Assembly (NCBI GenBank): GCA_963808165.1
Contig: CAWEET010000001.1
Span: forward strand, 248,001 to 312,000
Direction of reading: 5' to 3'
Length of the DNA: 64,000 bases
DNA from: Thiosocius sp963808165
GTDB lineage: Bacteria; Pseudomonadota; Gammaproteobacteria; Chromatiales; Chromatiaceae
In this document: positions 32,650 to 42,005 of the stretch, in pieces
How the letters are laid out: the number at the start of each line of letters is the position of its first letter
Position numbering within the stretch: position 1 is the stretch's first letter
The notes under the pieces: generated by a model
Database searches by the model: none
Told to the model about the DNA's origin: nothing
Seen by the model: the letters and a program-made list of their open reading frames with translations, nothing else
Program-made: the position numbers and the translations under genes

Positions 32650-33759
32650 TCAGCCGGTGATGACCATCCCCCTGTCCGGCTCCTGCGCTTTTTCTGCTGC
32701 GCCGGCATCGAGACGTATACGCAGCGCCAGATTGTTGCGTGAATCGGCGTGATTCAGGGCCTCTTCGAGGGAGATGCACCCCTCCTTGTAGAGTTCGTAC
32801 AGCGACTGGTCGAAGGTGAACATGCCACGCTCATTGCCCTGTTCCATCGCCTCTTTGATGTCGTGGATCTTGCCTTTCTGGATGAGTTCGGCGGTGTAGG
32901 CGGATTGGACCAGCAACTCGATTGCCGCCCGACGGCCGCCGTCGATGGTTGGAATCAGCCGTTGCGAGATGACTGCACGCAGATTCATCGACAGATCGTT
33001 GAGGATCTGGTGGTGGGCGCTGTCCGGAAAAAAGTTGACGATGCGATCGAGTGCCTGGTTGGCGTTGTTGGCGTGCAGCGTGGACAGGCATAGATGGCCG
33101 GTTTCTGCATAGGCGATGGCATGCTGCATGGTCGCGGCGTCACGGATCTCCCCGATCAGGATGACATCGGGCGCCTCGCGCAGTGCGTTCTTGAGCGCGT
33201 TCTCGTAGCTCATCGAATCGAGCCCGATCTCCCGCTGGTTGACCAAAGACTTCTTGTGCCGGTGAAGGAACTCGATCGGGTCTTCGATCGACAGGATGTG
33301 CCCGGTCACGTTCTCGTTTCGGTAGTCGATCATCGAGGCGAGCGTGGTCGATTTGCCCGAGCCGGTGGAGCCGACAACCAGGATCAGTCCACGCTTCTGC
33401 ATGATGAGCTTTTTCAGGGACTGCGGCAGGTAGAGCTCCTCGATGCTCGGAATTTCGCCCTTTATGAAGCGGATCACCATCGCGACATCGCCACGCTGCC
33501 GGAACACGTTGACGCGGAAGCGCCCGAGTGACTGCACGGAGATCGCGAGGTTGCACTCCATGGTGCCCTCGAACTCCCGAACCTGCTCGTCGTTCAATAC
33601 CGAATAAGCCAGCGCGGATACATCGCCTGGCCCCAACGGCTTGTCTCCGATCGCAACCGTCTGGCCGCTGATCTTGAGATGAGGGCATGCCCCGGTACTG
33701 AAGTACAGGTCGGAGCCGTTGCGCTGTACCATTAGGCGCAGATAGGGGGCGAGTTCCAT
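32650..33759 (-). CDS. pilU: PilU-type twitching motility ATPase
   Basis: A 369-residue PilT/PilU family ATPase of type IV pili. Walker A GSTGSGKST at 130-138, Asp box LSIEDPIEFLH, Walker B-like DVILIGEIRD, and His box STLHANNANQALDRI are all present. The extended C terminus and overall length fit PilU rather than PilT (about 345). PilU assists PilT in pilus retraction. PilT is not adjacent here. A pilin-like gene is at 3540, but it is a GspG-type. Confidence 0.88.
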   Translation of the reverse strand: MELAPYLRLMVQRNGSDLYFSTGACPHLKISGQTVAIGDKPLGPGDVSALAYSVLNDEQVREFEGTMECNLAISVQSLGRFRVNVFRQRGDVAMVIRFIKGEIPSIEELYLPQSLKKLIMQKRGLILVVGSTGSGKSTTLASMIDYRNENVTGHILSIEDPIEFLHRHKKSLVNQREIGLDSMSYENALKNALREAPDVILIGEIRDAATMQHAIAYAETGHLCLSTLHANNANQALDRIVNFFPDSAHHQILNDLSMNLRAVISQRLIPTIDGGRRAAIELLVQSAYTAELIQKGKIHDIKEAMEQGNERGMFTFDQSLYELYKEGCISLEEALNHADSRNNLALRIRLDAGAAEKAQEPDRGMVITG

Positions 33760-33829
33760 AACGAGTCCCTGAGTGTCCCGAATCGACTGGATAGAGCGGC
33801 CGGTCGGCTGGAAAGTTGAGGAGCCACGT

Positions 33830-34627
33830 ATGTCGGAGTTGAGCCTGACGGCACTCTACCGCTACCCGGTCAAATCGTTTGCCGGGCAGGCGCTGCAGAC
33901 CCTTTCCGTCGACCGGCGTGGCCCCGAACTCGATCGTCATTGGATGCTGGTCGATCCGCAGGGGCGGTTCCTGACCCAGCGCCAGCACCCCAGGATGGCC
34001 CTGATCGCCACTCGGTTCGACACCGACGGCGTGCTGTGGTTGCAGGCTCCGGGGATGCCCGACTTGCAAGTCGCCGCCTCCTCAGGAGATCGGCTGGAGG
34101 TCCGGATATGGGATGACACGCTTTCCGTGGCACGTATCGGGAACGGCGCCGATGACTGGTTGCACGCGTTCCTCGGCGTCCACTGTCATCTGGTCGAACA
34201 CCCCGGGGATGTGCGGCGGCCGGTCGCCCCGGCCTTTGCCAAGCCCGACGATCAGGTGGGCTTGGCCGACGGCTTCCCGTTTCTTCTGATCTCGCAGGCG
34301 TCGCTGAATGACCTCAACGACCGCTTGCAGACACCCCTGCCCATGATACGTTTCCGGCCCAACCTGGTGGTGTCCGGGTGCGAGCCGTATGCCGAGGACG
34401 GCTGGCGGCGCATCCGCATTGGCGACATGGGCTTTCGCATCGCCAAACCCTGTTCGCGCTGTATCATCCCGACGATCGATCCGGATAACGCCGAGCGTGG
34501 TCGCGAACCCATGCAGACACTGCTGAGTTATCGCCGGCGTGATAACAAGGTCTACTTCGGCCAGAACCTGCTCCATGACGGCACGGGGCAGTTGCACTTG
34601 GGGATGACCGTCGAGGTAATCGAATGA
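33830..34627 (+). CDS. MOSC-domain protein (YcbX/MOSC N-terminal beta-barrel type)
   Basis: A 265-residue protein with an N-terminal MOSC_N domain (LTALYRYPVKSFAGQ) and a MOSC domain whose active region includes RFRPNLVV and the catalytic Cys in KPCSRCIIPTID. MOSC proteins are molybdenum-cofactor-linked sulfur/N-hydroxylamine-processing enzymes. ATG 33830 has GAGG seven bases upstream. Its stop overlaps the DUF1415 gene (ATGA). Confidence 0.88.
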   Translation: MSELSLTALYRYPVKSFAGQALQTLSVDRRGPELDRHWMLVDPQGRFLTQRQHPRMALIATRFDTDGVLWLQAPGMPDLQVAASSGDRLEVRIWDDTLSVARIGNGADDWLHAFLGVHCHLVEHPGDVRRPVAPAFAKPDDQVGLADGFPFLLISQASLNDLNDRLQTPLPMIRFRPNLVVSGCEPYAEDGWRRIRIGDMGFRIAKPCSRCIIPTIDPDNAERGREPMQTLLSYRRRDNKVYFGQNLLHDGTGQLHLGMTVEVIE

Positions 34628-35175
34628 CGCAATATGCCGCCGAAGCGGCGCTCGACCTCACCCGTCGTTGGTTGGAACGCTTCGTGATCGGCCAGAATCT
34701 GTGCCCGTTTGCCGCGGCGCCCTACCGTGCCGGCCGCATCGTCTACAAGGTCAGCGATGCTTGCACGCTCGACGGCGTCTATCAGGATTTCCTGGTCACA
34801 TTGGATGAAATGTTCGCCAGCGACCCGCGCGAACAGGAGACGGCGCTGCTGATCCTGACCGGAGCGTTCGTTTCTTTCGAAGATTATCTGGATGCGCTGG
34901 ACGTCATGGAGCAGGCCGTGGCCGCGGCCGGGCTTGAAGGCAGGGTACAGCTTGCAAGTTTCCATCCGGATTACCGATTCGCAGGTATCGACGCCGACGA
35001 CCCGGCGAATTTCACCAACCGCTCGCCCCTTCCTATGTTTCACCTGATTCGCGAGGATGGCCTCGCGGTAGCGCTCGAGAGCTATCCCGAACCCGAGCGC
35101 ATACCTGAGCGGAATATCCGTCATCTGCGCAGCCTGGGCATCCGGGGGGTCAGGGCACTACTCGGCGATGACTAA
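34624..35175 (+). CDS. DUF1415 family protein
   Basis: A 183-residue conserved protein of unknown function (DUF1415). Characteristic stretches: RRWLERFVIGQNLCPFAAAP near residues 14-33, QLASFHPDYRFAGID about 116-130, and TNRSPLPMFHLIRE. Translationally coupled to the MOSC gene by the ATGA overlap. Confidence 0.85.
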   Translation: MTQYAAEAALDLTRRWLERFVIGQNLCPFAAAPYRAGRIVYKVSDACTLDGVYQDFLVTLDEMFASDPREQETALLILTGAFVSFEDYLDALDVMEQAVAAAGLEGRVQLASFHPDYRFAGIDADDPANFTNRSPLPMFHLIREDGLAVALESYPEPERIPERNIRHLRSLGIRGVRALLGDD

Positions 35176-35287
35176 CGCCCATATGCCTTCGTCCCCTGCA
35201 TGACTCGCTTTTCGGGCTACTCATGCAAGGGGTGCTAGCTGCCTGCATCGCGTTGAAACCGTTGCTCGGGCCGTTGCGTTAGGCTGC

Positions 35288-36076
35288 GTGATCCAGAGGC
35301 GTCGCCTTGGAGCCATTTGCGAGCCTGATTTGCACAACGAAATCCTGTTCATTCTCGTGAGCCTGCTGGCCGCCTTCGTACATGGCGTCTTTGGCTTCGG
35401 CTTCCCGGTGCTTTCCACGCCGCTGCTGGTTCTGGGTTTCGATATGCGCACGGCGGTCCTGCTGACGCTGGTCCCAACCGTCGCGATCAATCTGGTGAGT
35501 ATCCTTTCGGAACACCATTGGCGCGACGCCCTGCGCGATTATTGGCCGATCCCGGCCTTCACCATTGTCGGTAGTTTCCTCGGCACCCAGGTTCTGCTCA
35601 ATGTCGACCCGGAACCCTTCAGATTCCTGCTCGCACTGGTGCTGATCGCCTACCTGATCAGCGATCATCTGCATCGCAGCGAACATGTCATCGAGGTGTC
35701 CAAGTGGGGTATGGCTTTGTTCGGCCTGCTACTCGGCCTGCTATCCGGGTTGGTCAACATCTTTGCCCCCTTGGTCGTCGCCTACGCGCTGTACACGCGC
35801 ATGCCGGCATCCCTGATGGTCGCAACCTTCAATCTCAGTTTCATCACCAGCAAGTCGGGGCAGATCATCGGATTCGTCAGTCAGGGCGCCTTCGATCTCG
35901 ACGTGGTCGGTCTCGCAGTGGCCACGCTGCCGGCCATTCTGGCGGCATTGTGGTTGGGCATCCGTGTGCGCAAGCGGGTCGATGTCGCCACTTACCGCGG
36001 CATGCTGCGCGGTTCCCTGTGGGTGATCTCGATCGCGATCCTGCTCGACGCACTGCGTCGCATGCTGTGGGCCTGA
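35288..36076 (+). CDS. TauE/SafE-family permease
   Basis: A membrane protein of about 250-262 residues with eight predicted TM segments and the family's VHGVFGFGFPVLSTPLL N-terminal motif (about 30-46). The TauE/SafE family includes sulfite/sulfoacetate and other organosulfonate exporters, which would suit a sulfur oxidiser, but the substrate cannot be read from sequence. The GTG at 35288 is given as start; a TTG at 35330 (MHNEILF) is the alternative and removes an unusually polar 14-residue extension. Confidence 0.85.
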   Translation: MIQRRRLGAICEPDLHNEILFILVSLLAAFVHGVFGFGFPVLSTPLLVLGFDMRTAVLLTLVPTVAINLVSILSEHHWRDALRDYWPIPAFTIVGSFLGTQVLLNVDPEPFRFLLALVLIAYLISDHLHRSEHVIEVSKWGMALFGLLLGLLSGLVNIFAPLVVAYALYTRMPASLMVATFNLSFITSKSGQIIGFVSQGAFDLDVVGLAVATLPAILAALWLGIRVRKRVDVATYRGMLRGSLWVISIAILLDALRRMLWA

Positions 36077-36085
36077 ATGCGAACC

Positions 36086-36499
36086 TCAGTCTTCGACCCG
36101 GCCCCGCAGGCGCTTGGTCTGTCCGCGCCTGGTCTTGCCTTCCAGGCGGCGCTTTTTCGAGGCCAGGGTCGGCCGGGTGGCCTTGCGCCGTTTGGGCTCC
36201 TGGCAGGCACTGCGGATCAGCGCGCCGAGACGCTCCGCTGCATCGGCACGGTTCTTTTCCTGGGTACGGAAACGCTGCGCCTTGATGACGACGATGCCAT
36301 CACCGCTGATGCGATGGTCGCGCATCGTCAGCAGTCGCTGTTTGACCGGTTCGGGCAAAGACGAGGCGCGGATGTCGAAACGCAGGTGCAGGGCCGATGA
36401 GACCTTGTTGACGTTCTGACCGCCTGCACCCTGGGCGCGAATGGCCTGCCATTCCAACTCGTCGTCCGGCAGCGCAATCTGTGGGGTGATCTGCAACAT
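36086..36499 (-). CDS. arfB: ArfB, peptidyl-tRNA hydrolase ribosome-rescue factor
   Basis: A 137-residue class I release-factor-like protein with the catalytic GGQ in GAGGQNVNKVSSA (residues 24-36) and a basic C-terminal tail (KKRRLEGKTRRGQTKRLRGR) that inserts into the empty mRNA channel of stalled ribosomes. Length matches ArfB/YaeJ (about 140). A structured 150-bp inverted-repeat element sits immediately upstream of its start. Confidence 0.92.
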   Translation of the reverse strand: MLQITPQIALPDDELEWQAIRAQGAGGQNVNKVSSALHLRFDIRASSLPEPVKQRLLTMRDHRISGDGIVVIKAQRFRTQEKNRADAAERLGALIRSACQEPKRRKATRPTLASKKRRLEGKTRRGQTKRLRGRVED

Positions 36500-36503
36500 T
36501 AGG

Positions 36504-36653
36504 GCCTGTCAACGCGAAGGGACGGGGCCATTTTGCCCCATGACCGCGTTGCAATTCCGCGGAGGTGTACGGCAGGTACACGGCGCCCCATGCGCCTTGT
36601 CCTGTGAAAAAACGACCTCTGTCGATGAATGCCCGCATCGTATTAACAGGCCA
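36504..36653. repeat. Inverted-repeat-bounded structured element (about 150 bp)
   Basis: GGCCTGTCAACGCG (36504-36517) and CGTATTAACAGGCC (36640-36653) form imperfect 14-bp terminal inverted repeats (11 of 14 match). Inside are further hairpins: GGGGC-CATTTT-GCCCC (36525-36540), GTGTAC-GGCAG-GTACAC (36566-36582) and GGCGCCCCATGCGCC. No coding potential. It resembles a miniature non-autonomous or palindromic repeat unit. Confidence 0.5.
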
Positions 36654-36665
36654 TAGACATCATGT

Positions 36666-37796
36666 CTAGCCTACGGGCACCAGGCGCACAAGCTCGCCGT
36701 CCGACTCGTCGGTCAACAGGTACAGCAACCCGTCCGGTCCCTGGCGTACGTCGCGGATGCGGCCAAGTGTGTCCTCGAGCATGCGCTCCTCATGGATCAC
36801 GCGCCCGTTATTCAATTCCAGGCGGACCAGCATATCGAACTTCAGCGAGCCGACGAACAGGTCGCCCTGCCAGTCGGGAAACCGCTCGCCATCGTAAAAG
36901 GTCATGCCAGAGGGTGCGATGGAGGGTACCCAGTAGTGGAGAGCTTGTGCCATACCCGGCTTTTCGGTGCCTTCCCCAATTGCCGTACCAATCCCGTAAT
37001 TGACGCCGTGCGTGATGACCGGCCAGCCATAGTTCACGCCAGGTTGCGGCAGGTTGATTTCATCGCCTCCCTGCGGGCCGTGTTCGTGCGTCCACAGACG
37101 GCCAGTGGAAGGCTCGAGCGTCGCGCCCTGTATGTTGCGATGGCCATAGCTATAGATCTCTGGCCGGACGCCGCGACGACCGACAAATGGGTTGTCGGCC
37201 GGGATGCTGCCGTCTTCGTTCAGTCGGATCACCGAACCTGCATGGTCGTCGAGGTCCTGGGCGCGTGGCCGGTCGCCCCGGTCGCCGAGGGTGACGAACA
37301 GATGTCCCGCACCGTCGAATACCAGGCGCGATCCGAAATGTCGGCCGTTGCCGGACTTCGGCAGCAGGCGGAACAGGACGCGCGTGTCCAGCAACTGCAT
37401 CCCGCTCAGCCGACCGCGTGCGACAGCAGTCCCCATGCCACCGGGGCCGGATTCGACATAACTTAGATAGACCCAAGCGTTGTTCGCGAAGTCGGGATGC
37501 AGGGCGACATCGAGCAGCCCGCCCTGGCCGCGCGCCTGGATCGCTGGCAGGCCGCTGACCGGCTGCTCCATGAGCCGGCCTTGGGCATCGATGATGCGCA
37601 GACGTCCCGGGCGTTCGGTGACCAGGAAGCCCCCGTCCGGCAGGAATGCGACCGACCAGGGGCGATCCAGTCCTTGGGTCAGACGTTCGACCCTAAAACT
37701 GGCCTGCTCGGTGGCCGTCGCTGCCTCCGCGATTGCGTGACCGGTGATCGCCAGCGGCATGACAAGGGACGCGAGGTAGGTCGATATGCGCTTCAT
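36666..37796 (-). CDS. PQQ-dependent sugar dehydrogenase-like protein (YliI/Asd type)
   Basis: A 376-residue secreted six-bladed propeller protein. A signal peptide MKRISTYLASLVMPLAITGHAIA precedes the mature domain, with family motifs DRPWSVAFLPDG, GLLDVALHPDF, SGNGRHFGSRLVF, GDRGDRPRAQDL, and YGHRNIQGATLEP / GPQGGDEINLPQPGVNYGWP. Members of this periplasmic family oxidise aldose sugars using PQQ. ATG 37796 is chosen because the signal peptide follows directly. Confidence 0.88.
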   Translation of the reverse strand: MKRISTYLASLVMPLAITGHAIAEAATATEQASFRVERLTQGLDRPWSVAFLPDGGFLVTERPGRLRIIDAQGRLMEQPVSGLPAIQARGQGGLLDVALHPDFANNAWVYLSYVESGPGGMGTAVARGRLSGMQLLDTRVLFRLLPKSGNGRHFGSRLVFDGAGHLFVTLGDRGDRPRAQDLDDHAGSVIRLNEDGSIPADNPFVGRRGVRPEIYSYGHRNIQGATLEPSTGRLWTHEHGPQGGDEINLPQPGVNYGWPVITHGVNYGIGTAIGEGTEKPGMAQALHYWVPSIAPSGMTFYDGERFPDWQGDLFVGSLKFDMLVRLELNNGRVIHEERMLEDTLGRIRDVRQGPDGLLYLLTDESDGELVRLVPVG

Positions 37797-37945
37797 GATG
37801 AGTAAACCGATGCGTTGCGTGCTCTGATAGCCGACATTTTGCACCGGACGGACAAGCGGAATGCCGGTATCCCATCAGGGTATTCTGTTCGGCGCGTGTT
37901 CATGCCCTCAGCGAGGCTGGGGACGACAGTGCAAACAGGCTTTAT

Positions 37946-39844
37946 TCAGGTGCGGCGTGGCTCTTCGAGCGCCTCGGCCGCCGTCAGCCATTGTTCCTCG
38001 GCCTGGGCCAGTTGCTGATCGAGCGCGCCGCGGCGCTTCAGTAACGTTTGCAGTCTGTCTTTGGCCTGTGCCTCGTAGAGCGCGCCGTCGGCGAGTTCGG
38101 TTTCGATGGCGTCGCGCTCGGAATGCAGGCGGGCGAGTTCCGATTCGGCCTTTTGCATGGCCTTCTTCAGGGGTTGTAGCTCCTGGCGACGTTGCGCCTC
38201 GACGCGTTTACGCTCGCGCCTTTGTTCGGTGGAATCCGATCCGGCCGGGCCAGTTTCCGTCTGTCGCGCCAGGCGGTTGTGGCCGGTAATCCAGGCCGGG
38301 TAGGCATCGAGTTCTGCATCGAATTCTTCGACTGCGCCACCATGAACCAGCAGCAGCTGATCGCAGCTCAGGCGCAGCAGATGCCGGTCGTGGGAAACGA
38401 TCACCATTGCCCCCTCGAAGTCCTGCAGTGCGGTGGCCAATGCCTGGCGCATCTCCAGGTCCAGATGGTTCGTGGGCTCGTCGAGCAACAGCAGATTGGG
38501 CCTGCGATAGACCAGCATCGCCAGCACCAGCCGTGATTTCTCACCACCGGAGAAGGGCGCGACCGGCTCGAGGGCCTTGTCGCCCAGGAAGCCAAACCCG
38601 CCGAGATAGTCGCGGAGCGCCTGCTCACTCGCCTGAGGATCGATTTGCTGCAGATGCTGGATCGGGCTGTGTGCGGGCTGCAGTTGTTCGAGTTGATGCT
38701 GTGCGAAGTAACCGATCATCAGGTGCCGGGCCTCGCTGCGCTCACCGGACAGCGGCTGAAGCTCGCCCGCCAGCAGCTTGATCAGCGTCGATTTGCCCGC
38801 CCCGTTTGGGCCAAGCAGCCCGACCCGGTCGCCGGGATTGAGCACCAGCTTGACCTGATCGATGATCGCCCGGTCTGCGTAACCGGCGGCGCAGCAGTCG
38901 AGCTTGAGCAGCGGGTGGGGGTTTTTCGCCGGTGCGCGGAACGCAAAGTGGAACGGCGAGTCGACATGCGCTGGAGCGATCAGCTCCATGCGTTGCAGCG
39001 CCTTGATGCGGCTCTGCGCCTGACGCGCCTTGGTCGCCTTGGCGCGGAAGCGTTCGACGAAGCTGTGCATGTGCGAGATCTCGCGCTGCTGCTTCTCGAA
39101 GGCCGCTTGCTGATTGGCTAGCTGCTCGACGCGGATCCTTTCGAAGGCACTGTAGTTACCGCTGTAAAGCGTTGCCCGGTTCTGCTCGATGTGAAGGATC
39201 TGGGTGCAGACGCTGTCGAGGAAGTCCCGGTCGTGTGATATCAGCAGCAGCGTGCCGCGGTATTGCTTCAGCCACGATTCGAGCCAGATCACCGCGTCCA
39301 GGTCGAGATGGTTGGTCGGTTCGTCCAGCAACAGCAGGTCGGAGCGGCACATGAGGGCGCGGGCCAGATTCAGCCGCATGCGCCAGCCGCCGGAAAAGTC
39401 CGTCAGCGGCCGGGTTTCATCGCTGGTCTGGAAGCCGAGGCCACTCATCAGGCTGGCAGCCCGGCTGTTGGCCTGATAGGCACCGATGTGTTCGAGCTCA
39501 CCGTGCACTTGGGCGATACGCTCACCGACACCCCGCTGTTCGGCATTCGCCAGCTCCCGCTGCAGCCGGCGCAACTCGGCATCGCCGTCGAGCACATATT
39601 CGATGGCCACCTGTGCAGTCGCCGGCATCTCCTGGGCGACATGTGCCATCACCCAGCCCGCAGGGCGTTTGACCCTTCCCTGATCGCTGCTCAGGGCGCC
39701 GAGGACCAGTTCGAACAGGCTGGACTTGCCGGTGCCGTTGGCGCCGGTCAGCCCGGTCTTCTGACCCGGATGGATCTGGAAGGTCGCGTCTTCGAACAGC
39801 ACGCGCGGACCACGGCGCAGAGAAACCTTGTCGAAGTGCAGCAT
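37946..39844 (-). CDS. yheS: ABC-F family ATPase YheS
   Basis: A 632-residue soluble ABC-F protein with two nucleotide-binding domains: Walker A GANGTGKS (34-41) and GPNGAGKST (about 345), ABC signatures FSGGWRMRL and FSGGEKSRL, Walker B LLLLDEPTNHLD twice. A charged interdomain linker and C-terminal coiled coil (QELQPLKKAMQKAESELARLHSE) match the YheS subgroup. ABC-F proteins act on the ribosome rather than in transport. ATG 39844 begins MLHFDKVSL; a longer upstream frame has no homologous content. Confidence 0.9.
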   Translation of the reverse strand: MLHFDKVSLRRGPRVLFEDATFQIHPGQKTGLTGANGTGKSSLFELVLGALSSDQGRVKRPAGWVMAHVAQEMPATAQVAIEYVLDGDAELRRLQRELANAEQRGVGERIAQVHGELEHIGAYQANSRAASLMSGLGFQTSDETRPLTDFSGGWRMRLNLARALMCRSDLLLLDEPTNHLDLDAVIWLESWLKQYRGTLLLISHDRDFLDSVCTQILHIEQNRATLYSGNYSAFERIRVEQLANQQAAFEKQQREISHMHSFVERFRAKATKARQAQSRIKALQRMELIAPAHVDSPFHFAFRAPAKNPHPLLKLDCCAAGYADRAIIDQVKLVLNPGDRVGLLGPNGAGKSTLIKLLAGELQPLSGERSEARHLMIGYFAQHQLEQLQPAHSPIQHLQQIDPQASEQALRDYLGGFGFLGDKALEPVAPFSGGEKSRLVLAMLVYRRPNLLLLDEPTNHLDLEMRQALATALQDFEGAMVIVSHDRHLLRLSCDQLLLVHGGAVEEFDAELDAYPAWITGHNRLARQTETGPAGSDSTEQRRERKRVEAQRRQELQPLKKAMQKAESELARLHSERDAIETELADGALYEAQAKDRLQTLLKRRGALDQQLAQAEEQWLTAAEALEEPRRT

Positions 39845-39992
39845 GGGCGCGAAGTGTACCGGTGAAGTCGGCGTTTCACCATTCAGGGCAGGGCAGCAAC
39901 GCCAACTCGGTTTGATCGAGCACCTGTCGCCGCGCCTGCGGAGCGCTCCCTCCGGGCGAGCCAGAAACGCCTGAGGGCTGGCGGGGTTGGCC

Positions 39993-41504
39993 TCAGGCGA
40001 TCCGGTCGAGCCGCCGGTAGCCGATCGACTCGCTGAGGTGGTGCACCCGGATTGCGTCACTGGCGTCCAGATCCGCGACGGTCCGTGCGACCCGCAGTAT
40101 GCGGTGAAAGGCGCGCGCAGACAGACCGAGCCGATCGATCGCCTCGCTGAGCAATTGTCGGCCGGCGGCAGGCAGCGCGCAGTAGCGGTTCAAGTCGGCC
40201 TGTTCCAGGCGGGCATTCGGTCTGCCCTGGCGCCTGATCTGGCGCTCCCAGGCCTCGAGTACCCTCGCGAGTACGCTCGCGCTGTCCTCAGCCGATGCCC
40301 CCATGCCGCGGAGCAGTTCATCCTGAGGCAGTGTCGGCACTTCGATCTGTATGTCCATGCGGTCACGCAGCGGCCCGGAGACGCGGTGTTGATATCGTGC
40401 CGCCTGTTGCGGAGTGCAGCCGGCACAGGCGCGTGACGGGTCGTTGGCAAACCCGCAGCGGCAAGGATTCATTGCCGCGATTAATTGAAAGTCGGCGGGA
40501 AATTCGGCCTGGCGGGCGGCCCGCGAGATCAGGATTCGGCCGCTCTCCAGTGGTTCGCGCAGCACGTCGAGCACCCTGTTGTCGAATTCCGGCAGTTCAT
40601 CCAGAAACAGTACGCCGTTGTGGGCGAGGGAGATCTCGCCCGGCCGCGGGCTGCTGCCACCGCCGACCAGTGCGACTCCGGACGCGGTGTGGTGAGGCGC
40701 GCGAAATGGCCGTCGGTGCCACGCGGCAGCATCGAAATGGAGACCGGCCACCGAGCGGATTGCGGCACTCTGCAACGCCTCTTCCTCGGCCATTGGCGGG
40801 AGGATCCCCGCCAGCCGATGCGCCAGCATGGATTTGCCGCTGCCCGGCGGGCCCATCATCAGCAGATTGTGCCGCCCCGCCGCGGCCACCTCGAGCGCAC
40901 GCCTGGCCTGCGCCTGCCCATAGATATCCGCAAGGTCGGGGGGCGACGGCGGCGCGGCTTCTGTGGGCAGAGCTCGCGCGGCGGGCAGCGGTTGGCGACC
41001 GCTCAGGTGGCCGGCGACCTGGAGCAGGTGTTCCACCGGGTGCAGCGGCAGGTCAGCAACCAGTGAGGCCTCTTCCAGGTCCAGCACGGGCAGGATCAGG
41101 CGCGCGCCCTGTCGATGTGCAGCCAGTGCCATCGGCAGTATGCCGCTCACCGGGCGTACCGCCCCCGCGAGGCTGAGCTCACCGATCATTTCGTAGCCCT
41201 GTGCCGCATTTTCCGGCAACTGGCCGCTCGCGATCAGGATGCCTACGGCGATTGCAAGATCGAATCTGCTGCCCTGTTTGGGCAGGTCGGCGGGGGCGAG
41301 ATTTACCGTGATCCGTCGGGCTGGGAATTCGAATCCGCTGTTGGTGAGTGCGCTGCGCACGCGGTCGCGGCTCTCCTGAACCGCCTTTTCCGGCAGGCCG
41401 ACGATGTTGAAGCACGGCAAGCCGTTGGCGAGATGTGTCTCTACCAGGACAGTGGGCGCGTTGACGCCGACCGCGGCGCGGCAATGAGTGGTTGCAAATG
41501 ACAT
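39993..41504 (-). CDS. comM: ComM / YifB-family AAA+ ATPase
   Basis: A 503-residue Mg-chelatase-related AAA+ protein. An N-terminal Lon-protease-like domain (VETHLANGLPCFNIVGLPE), Walker A GPPGSGKS (about 218-225), Walker B GVLFLDELPEF, and C-terminal Mg-chelatase-type zinc/Cys region NPCRCG, CAGC are present. ComM is a branch-migration helicase that extends heteroduplex during natural transformation. Together with pilU (32650) it hints at competence capacity. It lies downstream of ubiK, the arrangement seen in Pseudomonas. Confidence 0.92.
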   Translation of the reverse strand: MSFATTHCRAAVGVNAPTVLVETHLANGLPCFNIVGLPEKAVQESRDRVRSALTNSGFEFPARRITVNLAPADLPKQGSRFDLAIAVGILIASGQLPENAAQGYEMIGELSLAGAVRPVSGILPMALAAHRQGARLILPVLDLEEASLVADLPLHPVEHLLQVAGHLSGRQPLPAARALPTEAAPPSPPDLADIYGQAQARRALEVAAAGRHNLLMMGPPGSGKSMLAHRLAGILPPMAEEEALQSAAIRSVAGLHFDAAAWHRRPFRAPHHTASGVALVGGGSSPRPGEISLAHNGVLFLDELPEFDNRVLDVLREPLESGRILISRAARQAEFPADFQLIAAMNPCRCGFANDPSRACAGCTPQQAARYQHRVSGPLRDRMDIQIEVPTLPQDELLRGMGASAEDSASVLARVLEAWERQIRRQGRPNARLEQADLNRYCALPAAGRQLLSEAIDRLGLSARAFHRILRVARTVADLDASDAIRVHHLSESIGYRRLDRIA

Positions 41505-41546
41505 GACCTTCCCTGGTCGCTGTTGCCCGGCACCTGGCCGGGAGCC

Positions 41547-41804
41547 TTATCGATTGTCGGGCCCGGCGGCTTGCTCCAGTTCGCCCACCCGAAGCTCGAG
41601 CGCCTCGATCTTTTCCCGGGTGCGCCGCAATACCGCCTGCTGTATCTCGAACTCTTCGCGTGTCACGAGATTGAGCCTGCCCAGGGCGGCTTCCAGTGCG
41701 CTGCGCACATTGTGCTGCAGGTCGCCCTGCAGGGTCTGGAAGCCACGCGGAAGACTATCCGCCACACGTCTCGACAGGTCATCAAAAAGTTTCGGATCGA
41801 GCAC
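41547..41804 (-). CDS. ubiK: UbiK (YqiC), ubiquinone biosynthesis accessory factor
   Basis: An 85-residue protein beginning VLDPKLFDDLSRRVADSLP, then NVRSALEAALGRLNLVTREEFEIQQAVLRRTREKIEALE, i.e. an amphipathic N-terminal helix and a coiled-coil trimerisation region as in UbiK. Start GTG 41804 is supported by GAGAGG seven bases upstream; a longer frame to 41906 lacks homologous sequence. UbiK binds UbiJ and lipids in the Ubi complex. It is divergent from the glnK operon. Confidence 0.9.
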   Translation of the reverse strand: MLDPKLFDDLSRRVADSLPRGFQTLQGDLQHNVRSALEAALGRLNLVTREEFEIQQAVLRRTREKIEALELRVGELEQAAGPDNR

Positions 41805-41896
41805 GGGAATGCCTCTCTTCTGTGCGTCGCCTGGCCTCATGGCAGGGTAGAAAAGCGCGTTGCGCTTGTCTACCTGGATGCCGCGCGCGTTTTTGG

Positions 41897-41913
41897 TGCA
41901 CCACATTGGTGCG
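41897..41913 (+). promoter_or_regulatory. NtrC binding site upstream of the OMP-glnK-amtB operon
   Basis: TGCACC-ACATT-GGTGCG matches the NtrC consensus TGCACC-N5-GGTGCA at 16 positions counting the spacer as free; only the last base differs. A second half-site (GGTGCA) lies near 41937-41942. Both are about 90-110 bp upstream of the sigma-54 -24 element, a normal enhancer distance. Confidence 0.8.
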
Positions 41914-42005
41914 TGGCTCGAAAGCAGGCCTGTTCTGGTGCATCAGTCACTGCTGAAGTTCTGTTTGCCGCGAAATAACCCATTGAAATATTTCTATAAA
42001 TAGCT

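Noticed and set aside
35193..35232. Imperfect inverted repeat CCCCTGCATGA / TCATGCAAGGGG after the DUF1415 gene
   Set aside because: One bulge, a 17-base loop and no T-run; too weak to call a terminator.
39845..40060. Upstream extension of the yheS frame
   Set aside because: Low-complexity sequence with no homology; the ABC-F domain begins at ATG 39844.
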